From: Crocosphaera sp.
Lineage (GTDB): Bacteria; Cyanobacteriota; Cyanobacteriia; Cyanobacteriales; Microcystaceae
Direction: 5' to 3'
DNA length: 37,374 bases
NCBI RefSeq assembly: GCF_030064895.1
Contig: NZ_JASJEB010000084.1
Span: 1 to 37,374, forward strand
Part shown: positions 31,391-37,374 of the stretch, piece after piece
Layout of the letters: each line of letters opens with the position of its first letter
How positions within the stretch are numbered: position 1 is the stretch's first letter
Notes under the pieces: generated by a model
Told to the model about the DNA's origin: nothing
Databases searched by the model: none
What the model saw: only the letters and a program-made list of their open reading frames with translations
Position numbers and translations under genes: made by a program

Positions 31391-31711
31391 TCACGAGACA
31401 TAAACTGTTTCCTCTAAAATACGTTCTCGAATCTGGGGTTTTATATCTTCCTTGATCACTAAATCAATTTTTCGCTCAAATAAATCTTCCAGTAAAAATT
31501 TTAAGTCCATATAATTATCAAAAGTTACATCTCCTTGAAATTCTACCAATAAATCTAAATCACTATTATCTTTCGCTTCTCCTCTCACAAAAGAACCAAA
31601 TACTCCTAAAGTTTTGACTTTATATTTTAATTTTAAATTCTCCATATTGATTTTTAAAGTATCAGAAACTTGTTGAAAATCAGATTTATTGGTTGTCATA
31701 TTTATTATCAA
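31391..31711 (-). CDS. MntA-like minimal nucleotidyltransferase (type VII antitoxin-like)
   Basis: A 106-residue nucleotidyltransferase of the MNT family. The signature is complete: LGVFGSFVRGEAKDNSDLDLLVEF contains GSF-x-RG and the paired Asp residues of the metal site, and a third acidic residue lies in KIDLVIKED. MntA enzymes usually AMPylate a HEPN toxin encoded next to them. No HEPN (DUF86) frame is adjacent, since feoC follows 94 bases downstream. It may therefore be a solitary antitoxin or act in trans. ATG 31711 gives MIINMTTNK; the internal ATG at 31699 is an equally possible start. Confidence 0.85.
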   Translation of the reverse strand: MIINMTTNKSDFQQVSDTLKINMENLKLKYKVKTLGVFGSFVRGEAKDNSDLDLLVEFQGDVTFDNYMDLKFLLEDLFERKIDLVIKEDIKPQIRERILEETVYVS

Positions 31712-31840
31712 TAGATATTCTTATAATTGTTTAAAGTTGATTTTGATATTTTACGAGTTAAACTTTAATTTCCCGTATCATAGCCAGTCCTTGTATCATT
31801 TTGATAGTAACATAGTTGGTTGTTATACCAGTTTACTAAA

Positions 31841-31868
31841 GTAGGGGTTAACGGCCGTTGACCACTAC
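31841..31868. promoter_or_regulatory. 28-bp imperfect palindrome between divergent genes
   Basis: GTAGGGGTTAACGG and CCGTTGACCACTAC form adjacent 14-bp arms with two mismatches, centred on GGCC. It sits between the divergent MNT gene and the DUF433/PIN-like pair, about 70 bases before the latter. Autoregulated toxin-antitoxin operons often have such operators. It could also be a copy of a dispersed palindromic repeat. Confidence 0.5.
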
Positions 31869-31935
31869 AACCTTAACATCTGTAGTCTCAGTTGATGAAC
31901 ATGGTATTAGTTGATAAATAGTTAACTGGTTGAAG

Positions 31936-32352
31936 ATGATACAATTAAGAGACACTTTAGATTACAAAACGAATGAGATGACTCTAGTATCCAATGAACA
32001 AGCAGTAATTATCAGAACAGAAAGAGGATTAACAATTGCAGGGACACGCATCACTTTGTATGATGTAATGGATTATTTAAAAGAGGAGTACCCACAAAAG
32101 TTTATCGGTACTATGCTTAGTATTACAGATAAACAGTTAATTGCTGCGCTATCATATATTGATGCTCATCGTGTTGAGGTTGAAACAGAATACCAAAATG
32201 TTCTTAAAGAAGCTGAAGAACTGCAACAATATTATAAGCAAGAAAATCACAATTTAATCACTAAAATTACGACAAAACCTCCAGAACCAGGGACAGAAGA
32301 AATTAGAGCCAAACTGATAGCAGAAAGAGCTAAGTTTGAATCACAAACATGA
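31936..32352 (+). CDS. DUF433 protein, antitoxin-like partner of the PIN-like gene
   Basis: A 138-residue protein with the DUF433 core TERGLTIAGTRITLYDVMDYL, and QLIAALSYIDAHRVEVETEYQ, followed by a charged helical tail. DUF433 proteins have a helix-turn-helix-like fold and are found as the upstream partner of DUF5615 PIN-like proteins, an arrangement regarded as a toxin-antitoxin-type module. A TTG at 31930 would add two residues, but ATG 31936 (MIQLRDTLDY) is the better start. Its stop overlaps the next start by four bases (ATGA), showing translational coupling. A palindrome upstream may be the operator. Confidence 0.8.
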   Translation: MIQLRDTLDYKTNEMTLVSNEQAVIIRTERGLTIAGTRITLYDVMDYLKEEYPQKFIGTMLSITDKQLIAALSYIDAHRVEVETEYQNVLKEAEELQQYYKQENHNLITKITTKPPEPGTEEIRAKLIAERAKFESQT

Positions 32353-32744
32353 ACATTTTAGTTGATCATAATTTGCGTGGCCATTCTGTTATTTTAGCAG
32401 GTAGCTTGGTTGCTAGTGGTTGGCTTGACTTAATTTCTATTCGCTTTATTCTCTTTGAAGAAGTCGGTTTAAAAGACGATAGTAGCGATCGCATTTTTTG
32501 GCAATATGCTCAAGCTAATAAAATGCTTCTGCTGACTGCTAACCGAAGTATGAAAGGGAAAGATTCTTTAGAACAAGTAATGCGCGAAGAAAATACTTCA
32601 ACATCCCTACCTGTCATCACTATAGCAAATATAAACCGGTTACTTATTGAGCCAAACTATCGACAGCGTTGCGTTAATCGTTTGGTTGAAATCATTGTTG
32701 ATATTGATTATTATCGAGGTGCAAGACGGATTTTTATCCCATAA
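32349..32744 (+). CDS. DUF5615 PIN-like protein (putative toxin of the pair)
   Basis: A 131-residue PIN-like protein. ILVDHNLRGHSVILAG gives the first acidic residue, FILFEEVGLKDDSSDRIFW the middle acids, and KMLLLTANRSMKG the strand where PIN domains usually carry TxD (here TAN). The family resembles Mut7-C and PIN nucleases and is sometimes mis-annotated as an acyltransferase. Coupled translation with the DUF433 gene through an ATGA overlap supports a two-protein module. Nuclease activity is inference, since the third metal residue appears replaced by Asn. Confidence 0.78.
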   Translation: MNILVDHNLRGHSVILAGSLVASGWLDLISIRFILFEEVGLKDDSSDRIFWQYAQANKMLLLTANRSMKGKDSLEQVMREENTSTSLPVITIANINRLLIEPNYRQRCVNRLVEIIVDIDYYRGARRIFIP

Positions 32745-32828
32745 TTACCATAGTTTAGAGCTAATATCGCAACATAAAATGAGCATATTTTTGAGCTACT
32801 ACATAAAGTTGAAAATAGCTAAAAAAAT

Positions 32829-32893
32829 GGTGGGTTGCGACGGATTTTTAGTTCTTTAAATATTGTCTAAAAATTCTTACCATCTAACCCACC
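32829..32893. repeat. GGTGGGTT/AACCCACC stem-loop between convergent genes
   Basis: GGTGGGTT (32829-32836) pairs with AACCCACC (32886-32893), and inner GATTTTTAG and CTAAAAATTC add a second helix. It lies in the gap between the PIN-like gene and the 3' end of feoB, so it could end transcription in both directions. It shares its ends with the hairpins at 7971 and 26078. Confidence 0.6.
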
Positions 32894-32921
32894 CTACCGT
32901 TATTTACGATCGCCCACTAAT

Positions 32922-35282
32922 TTAAACTTCTGAATTTTGAGTTGCCATTTCTGGGTGCATTACAGGTTTTTGGGTTCTGCTACCAACAGGTTTCGCTGAC
33001 TTCATCATCATTAAAGTTCCTGCTACCACCACCACAGAACCAATGATCCAACTAATAGAAAATACAGGATGTTCTGCTAAAGTAAATACTTGATAGAACA
33101 CAGTGGCAACAATATAAGCTAACCCTGTGGTCCATAACGCAACAAATAACGTCCAACCAGCATTAGTTTCTCGATAAACCGCAGCAGTAGCTGAAACACA
33201 AGGGAAATAAAGCAAGACAAACAGTAAATAAGCAAACGCCCCAACTTTACCGTTAAACCGCTTCACCATCGCCCCAAACGTACCTAACTGTACTTCTTGT
33301 TCCTCGGCCGCTGTTTCCACACTGCTAGTGTCCCCCACATTTAAACCTAACGGATCTAACAATTGATTGGGTAAATCTGATAAATTAGCAGGAATACTAG
33401 CAAACGCTTCACCAATACCTCCCCAGAAACTAAAACCTTCTTCTTCTACCGCTTCCGGGTTATCTTGCTTAGCTAATTGTCCATAAATGGAGTCCAATGT
33501 TCCCACCATCGCTTCTTTCGCAAAGATACCTGTAAAAATGCCCACCGTTGCTGGCCAGTTATCTTGTTCCAGTCCCATAGGTGCAAAAACAGGAGTCACC
33601 GCACGACTGGTACTACTCAAAACAGATCGCTCACTGTCTTGGTTACCAAAAGAACCATCCATACCGATGGAGTTTAATAGTCCTAAAATCATCACCATTA
33701 AAACAATGACTCGGCCTGCTTTCCATAAAAAGGCTTTTAACCGTTCCCAAGTACGAATAAAAACCCCTTTCATACGTGGTAAATGATAAGGGGGTAACTC
33801 CATCACAAAATGACTAACTTCCCCTTTCAAGATGGTACTTTTCATAACCATTCCTGTGAAAATAGCAGCCACAATACCTAATAAATAGAGTCCAAAAACG
33901 ATATTTTGTCCGCCAATAGGGAAAAACGCAGCAGCAAACAACGCATAGACTGGAAGTCTTGCACCACAAGACATAAACGGGTTCATCATAATAGTCATCA
34001 GACGATCCCGAGAATTTTCTAATGTGCGTGTCGCCATAATAGCTGGCACATTACAACCAAATCCCACTAACATAGGTACAAAGGACTTTCCTGGTAAACC
34101 CACAAACCTCATTAAACGATCCATAACAAAGGCTGCTCTAGCCATGTACCCAGAATCTTCTAAAATAGAGAGGAAAAGGAACATAAAGCCAATTACAGGA
34201 ATAAAGGTAGCTACTGTTTGAATACCACCGCCGGCACCATCAGCTAATAATGCAATTAACCATCCTGGTGTACCAATACTATCTAATAAATTAGCAAAAC
34301 CATCTACAAATATAGTTCCTGCTGCAATATCAAAAAAGTCAATAAAAGCAGCACTGACATTAATAGTAAACAGGAACATAATATACATAACCGCCAGGAA
34401 AATAGGAATTCCTAACCAACGGTTCAAAACTATTTGATCCAAGCGATCAGACGCAGTATTACTAACTTCTCCTCTACGTTCCGTGGCCCCTTGGGTAACT
34501 TGTCGAATAAACCCATAACGACTGTCAGCAATAATAATATCAATATCTTCCCCCAAAACTTGATGAATTTGACGGCGATGTTTCACCACGATTTTTAATA
34601 ATTCATCACCTTGTAATTCTGGGGCAACTCTATCTTCATATTCCAAAAGATTTAAAGCTGTCCAACGGGGTTCTACAACTCTATTAGTAGTATTTTCAGT
34701 AATATAGGGAACTAACTCCCCTAAAGCCTCTTCAATGACCGCAGGATAAGCCACATAACTGGCAGTATGATGGAGATCGGACACCATTGCACCAACAATA
34801 TGTAAGAGATCCTGTACCCCATCTTCATTAGCTGCGTTCATGGGGATGACATGACACCCTAACCGTTCCCGTAACATCTCTGCATTGATAGAAATACCGC
34901 GATCGCTGGCCACATCCATCATATTCAGAGCAATAACCATGGGTAACCTCATTTCCATCACTTGGGTGGTTAAATAGAGGTTACGTTCTAAGTTAGACGC
35001 ATCAACAATATTAATAACCAGATCCGCTTCTCCTGATAACAGGTAATCTCTGGCCACCAGTTCGTCCATTCCTGTGTCCGTATCTTCCACATCCAAAGAA
35101 TAAACCCCCGGCAAGTCTACCAGGGTCATTTCTTGGTTTTGATAGCGAAACTTGCCTTCTTTACGGTCTACAGTGACTCCAGGCCAGTTTCCTGTGCGTT
35201 GGTTTGCCCCGGTTAGGGCGTTAAAAAGGGTCGTTTTCCCACAATTGGGATTACCAATGAGGGCAATAATAGGTTTTAGCAT
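32922..35282 (-). CDS. feoB: Ferrous iron transporter FeoB
   Basis: A 786-residue inner-membrane Fe(II) transporter. The N-terminal G domain has G1 GNPNCGKTTLFN, G3 DLPGVYSL and G4 NMMD, followed by the helical GDI domain (to about 270). The membrane part has two Gate motifs, seen around AAFVMDRLMRFVGLPGKSFVPMLVGFGCNVPAIM and the later FAKEAMVGTLDSIYGQL and FPCVSATAAVYRE segments. Cys residues in GFGCNVP and FPCVSA lie on the proposed iron path. Transport of Fe2+ depends on GTP hydrolysis and on FeoA. It lies 44 bases downstream of the feoA gene on the same strand, forming one operon. Length is normal for the family. Confidence 0.96.
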   Translation of the reverse strand: MLKPIIALIGNPNCGKTTLFNALTGANQRTGNWPGVTVDRKEGKFRYQNQEMTLVDLPGVYSLDVEDTDTGMDELVARDYLLSGEADLVINIVDASNLERNLYLTTQVMEMRLPMVIALNMMDVASDRGISINAEMLRERLGCHVIPMNAANEDGVQDLLHIVGAMVSDLHHTASYVAYPAVIEEALGELVPYITENTTNRVVEPRWTALNLLEYEDRVAPELQGDELLKIVVKHRRQIHQVLGEDIDIIIADSRYGFIRQVTQGATERRGEVSNTASDRLDQIVLNRWLGIPIFLAVMYIMFLFTINVSAAFIDFFDIAAGTIFVDGFANLLDSIGTPGWLIALLADGAGGGIQTVATFIPVIGFMFLFLSILEDSGYMARAAFVMDRLMRFVGLPGKSFVPMLVGFGCNVPAIMATRTLENSRDRLMTIMMNPFMSCGARLPVYALFAAAFFPIGGQNIVFGLYLLGIVAAIFTGMVMKSTILKGEVSHFVMELPPYHLPRMKGVFIRTWERLKAFLWKAGRVIVLMVMILGLLNSIGMDGSFGNQDSERSVLSSTSRAVTPVFAPMGLEQDNWPATVGIFTGIFAKEAMVGTLDSIYGQLAKQDNPEAVEEEGFSFWGGIGEAFASIPANLSDLPNQLLDPLGLNVGDTSSVETAAEEQEVQLGTFGAMVKRFNGKVGAFAYLLFVLLYFPCVSATAAVYRETNAGWTLFVALWTTGLAYIVATVFYQVFTLAEHPVFSISWIIGSVVVVAGTLMMMKSAKPVGSRTQKPVMHPEMATQNSEV

Positions 35283-35326
35283 TTTTCTTGAAAATTAAAC
35301 GTGAAAACTGTAATTTTTCAACGCAT

Positions 35327-35953
35327 TTAGAGTTTTTCTACTACTAAAGCGTCTGCTTCTTCTTTACGAAGACTGAGATGAAAGTCTCTAATGAGAATTT
35401 CTACGGGATCGCCTAAAGGTGCAACCCGAATGATGGTAAACTCAACACCAGGGGTCAGGCCCATAGATAAGAGTTTTTTCTTGTAACCGCGCACGACTTG
35501 GTTGTAGCCAACCACTTTGCCTTTCGTGCCTTCGGGCATTTCTCGCAACAAGATTTGGGTTTCAGTGTTCATGGTGTTTCTTTGCTTAATGGGTTCATTG
35601 CTGACTAAAATTTTCTGCGCCATCCCTGCACCCACTCCGATACGATTATCTTGAATGGCTACAAGTACGGAACCACTGGGTTGCGCGCTAATAACTTTAA
35701 CTTGGATACCAGGGGTGAGTCCCATGCCTAATAGTCGATTTATTCCCCCATTCCCTACAAAACCGACGATCCAGACCGATTGTCCGACATGGGTTTGTGC
35801 AAGGGGATAATGCTCACTATTATTCAATTTTTCTGTTGATTGCTCGTTTTCTGTTTGAGTCTCATTAGAATCGCTGAAAAAGTCAAAACTCCATCCTTTT
35901 CTCCGACGACGGGGAGGATCAGCATTGTCATCAACTTTCCAATCCATATTCAC
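35327..35953 (-). CDS. feoA: FeoA protein with two tandem FeoA (SH3-like) domains
   Basis: A 208-residue protein where single FeoA proteins have about 75-90. After a charged, low-complexity N-terminus (RRRRKGWSFDFFSD, to about residue 50) come two FeoA domains. The first contains GGINRLLGMGLTPGIQVKVI (about 69-88). The second starts at an internal Met (MNTETQILLREMPEG) and contains YKKKLLSMGLTPGVEFTII. Both keep the LxxMGLTPG core. FeoA acts as a cytoplasmic partner of FeoB in Fe(II) uptake. The internal Met with an upstream polar linker suggests a fusion of two once-separate feoA genes. It is first in the minus-strand operon, with feoB 44 bases downstream. Fur control is likely from the upstream region. 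Confidence 0.9.
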   Translation of the reverse strand: MNMDWKVDDNADPPRRRRKGWSFDFFSDSNETQTENEQSTEKLNNSEHYPLAQTHVGQSVWIVGFVGNGGINRLLGMGLTPGIQVKVISAQPSGSVLVAIQDNRIGVGAGMAQKILVSNEPIKQRNTMNTETQILLREMPEGTKGKVVGYNQVVRGYKKKLLSMGLTPGVEFTIIRVAPLGDPVEILIRDFHLSLRKEEADALVVEKL

Positions 35954-36086
35954 CTCTTTTGCAATAAGACTTTAGAAACATTTTTGTTTTTTAACTTGCT
36001 CTTAATTTAAGTTTTCGAGAAAAGGAATAATTTTCCTAAATAAATCAAGAATTTGCCAGTTAATTAACTAAAGGTTATGGAGAGTA

Positions 36087-36105
36087 ATTGAGAAAAATTT
36101 CTAAT
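36087..36105. promoter_or_regulatory. Fur-box-like dyad upstream of feoAB
   Basis: ATTGAGAAAAATTTCTAAT is a near-palindromic AT-rich 19-mer about 134 bases upstream of the feoA start. It resembles the inverted ATTnnnAAnnnTTnnnAAT shape of Fur sites. AT-rich sequence produces such matches by chance, so support is modest and comes mainly from the iron-uptake context. Confidence 0.35.
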
Positions 36106-36546
36106 TAATCTACCTTTATTTTAGAGCGATTGGTTGAGATGGAATACAGCATTGAATTAAGAAAACATTAAGAACTAACGCTTATAGACTGCATAAACAA
36201 GAGTTATCTCATTAATACTGCTACATCTTCTTGCTATAGATTAGCAGTAGTTTTTTGAGAGTTCCCTAAAGAAAACTTTAAAGAAACCTGAGTTCTGTGT
36301 TAGGAGTAGGGAGTTCGTATTTTCAGGGCATAATAACAGTTTAAGTCTCATAAATGAGGTTATTTTGTCTATATATAACTTTATAACAATCTCAAAGGCA
36401 TTTAGGACATTTTTTCCAACTCAAACCTAATATAACCAAGGTTTTTACCTCCTATCTTACCCTTCTGGGAGGGGTTAGGAGTGGGTTTCCCCCTAGCTCC
36501 TGCTATAAATAATCAGCAAAAGATCGATAAAATCTAGAACCAACCC

Positions 36547-36575
36547 TTGACACTTATTGCAAATTATTCTAAATT
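36547..36575 (+). promoter_or_regulatory. isiB promoter with overlapping Fur-box-like sequence
   Basis: TTGACA (36547-36552) is a perfect -35 element, followed after 17 bases by TAAATT (36570-36575) as a possible -10. The spacer and -10 overlap ATTGCAAATTATTCTAAAT (about 36557-36575), which resembles a Fur site. A repressor bound here would block the polymerase, fitting derepression of flavodoxin in iron starvation. Confidence 0.5.
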
Positions 36576-36625
36576 ATACTTTAAGAAATTACTGCAAATA
36601 AGTTTCAATAAGGCAGGGAAAAAAC

Positions 36626-37138
36626 ATGAGTAAGATCGGTTTATTTTACGGCACAGAAACAGGTAAAACTGAAACCGCAGCAGAGATGATTCAATCTGAA
36701 CTGGGAGGAGATGATGTAGCGGCACTCATCGATATTTCTGATTGCGAGGCCACGGACTTGGAGAAGTACGATTGTCTAATTATCGGTTGTCCTACCTGGA
36801 ATATGGGAGACTTACAAAGTGACTGGGAAGGCATTTTCGATGATTTAGACAGCATTGATTTTAGTGGTAAAAAAGTAGCTTATTTTGGCACAGGAGATCA
36901 AATCGGTTATGCTGATAATTTCCAGGATGCGATGGGTATGCTGGAAGAAAAAATTAGTGGCCAGGGAGGCAAAACCATCGGTCATTGGTCTGCTGAGGGT
37001 TATGAACATAATGAGTCAAAAGCTGTCAAAGATGGTAAGTTTGTTGGTTTAGCTCTCGATGAAGACAATGAGTCAGACTTAAGCGAAGATCGCATTAAAA
37101 CCTGGGTCGCTCAAATCAAAACAGAATTCGGCATTTAA
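36626..37138 (+). CDS. isiB: Flavodoxin
   Basis: A 170-residue long-chain flavodoxin. The FMN phosphate loop is YGTETGKTE (about residues 8-16). The isoalloxazine-stacking loops are PTWNMGDLQSDW (Trp near 57) and FGTGDQIGYADNFQDAMG (Tyr near 94). The protein is very acidic, as expected for a partner of photosystem I and ferredoxin-NADP reductase. It replaces ferredoxin when iron is scarce. In many cyanobacteria isiB follows isiA; here no isiA precedes it, and the gene has its own promoter and a strong terminator, so it is a single-gene unit. The nearby feoAB genes fit common iron control. Confidence 0.96.
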   Translation: MSKIGLFYGTETGKTETAAEMIQSELGGDDVAALIDISDCEATDLEKYDCLIIGCPTWNMGDLQSDWEGIFDDLDSIDFSGKKVAYFGTGDQIGYADNFQDAMGMLEEKISGQGGKTIGHWSAEGYEHNESKAVKDGKFVGLALDEDNESDLSEDRIKTWVAQIKTEFGI

Positions 37139-37196
37139 TTGTTCAATATTTAAGAAATTTACCTCTTTTTTCTGAAATCCAATCCACTTCCTTGAT

Positions 37197-37245
37197 AATT
37201 CCCCTGTTACGCTAAAATTTGAGCCATAACAGGGGAATTTTTTTA
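37197..37245 (+). terminator. Rho-independent terminator of isiB
   Basis: AATTCCCCTGTTA (37197-37209) pairs perfectly with TAACAGGGGAATT (37227-37239), giving a 13-bp stem with a 17-base loop, immediately followed by a run of T to 37244. It starts 59 bases after the flavodoxin stop codon. Confidence 0.92.
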
Positions 37246-37333
37246 CTTAACTGAGTTCAAGCAACAATAATTCATCGATAACTGACAACAAGTCTGAAGT
37301 CTCAAACCCCTATTATCTCGTTGACAAAATAAC

Positions 37334-37374
37334 AACTCCGAACTCCGAACTCCGAACTCCGAACTCAAGTTATT
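37334..37374 (-). repeat. Heptamer tandem repeat, inverted copy of the array at 9683
   Basis: On the minus strand this reads AATAACTT followed by four full GAGTTCG units and a partial fifth, ending the window. Both the unit and the 8-base flank are identical to 9683-9726 but in the opposite orientation. It belongs to the cyanobacterial STRR class of heptamers and may continue past the window edge. Confidence 0.88.

Larger units (their letters stand above)
35954..36625. other. Divergent control region between feoA and isiB
   Basis: This 672-base AT-rich stretch contains no convincing gene. It holds a Fur-box-like dyad at 36087-36105 and the isiB promoter at 36547. It also holds a hairpin with outer arms CTCCTA (36449-36454) and TAGGAG (36476-36481) and a near-matching inner stem around ACCCTTC/GAGGGGT. 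A degenerate relic of the GAGTTCG heptamer array may be present near 36293-36319. Both flanking genes are classical iron-starvation genes. Confidence 0.5.

Noticed and set aside
36293-36319. Third heptamer array
   Set aside because: Only scattered GAGTTC and GGAGT fragments are present, with no exact tandem copies; at best a degenerate relic.

Overview
This window is chromosomal DNA from a unicellular cyanobacterium of the Crocosphaera/Cyanothece type. The support is AT-rich sequence dotted with the octamer GCGATCGC (HIP1), a 2-oxoglutarate decarboxylase/succinic-semialdehyde dehydrogenase pair, a flavodoxin of the isiB type, GUN4 and AAA_35-type domains, several Uma2 and DUF29 proteins, and heptanucleotide tandem repeats (STRR). 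The species assignment is inference.

Layout. Positions 1-5663 (minus) hold the N-terminal 1887 residues of a giant secreted-type multidomain protein: beta-helix, Calx-beta, lipase, tryptophan-rich repeat, cadherin-like and cyclophilin segments. It is cut by the window edge. Next come a DUF29 gene, a 40-residue NdhP-like gene, a decayed epsilon subunit of an N-type ATPase, and a Uma2 protein. Positions 8005-11279 (minus) carry the two enzymes that close the cyanobacterial TCA cycle by way of succinic semialdehyde. Positions 11280-14339 are a mobile patch: a foldback repeat, an orphan tnpB, and a GC-richer group of three small genes that looks like a lysis cassette.

Positions 14402-19067 (plus) hold a possible cyclic-nucleotide module: a CHASE2 cyclase with a glutamate at the purine-selecting position, an MBL-fold hydrolase, and an MscS channel with a cyclic-nucleotide-binding domain. 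Positions 19085-24666 (minus) are a two-partner secretion pair whose passenger ends in a CHAT protease domain. Positions 24667-26250 contain a MITE-like element with a strong G-quadruplex motif, an orphan HicB and a Uma2 gene. Positions 26251-30155 (minus) are two overlapping STAND-type ATPase genes, TIR-ATPase followed by ATPase-TM-coiled coil-GUN4. This pair is the best candidate for an undescribed sensing or defence system.

Positions 30229-37374 mix a MITE-like element, Uma2 and toxin-antitoxin-like genes with iron genes: feoC, feoB, a tandem-domain feoA and flavodoxin isiB. The intergenic stretch between feoA and isiB contains Fur-box-like sites. The window ends in a heptamer array that is the inverted copy of one at 9683.

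All family assignments come from reading motifs in the translations. No database search was run.
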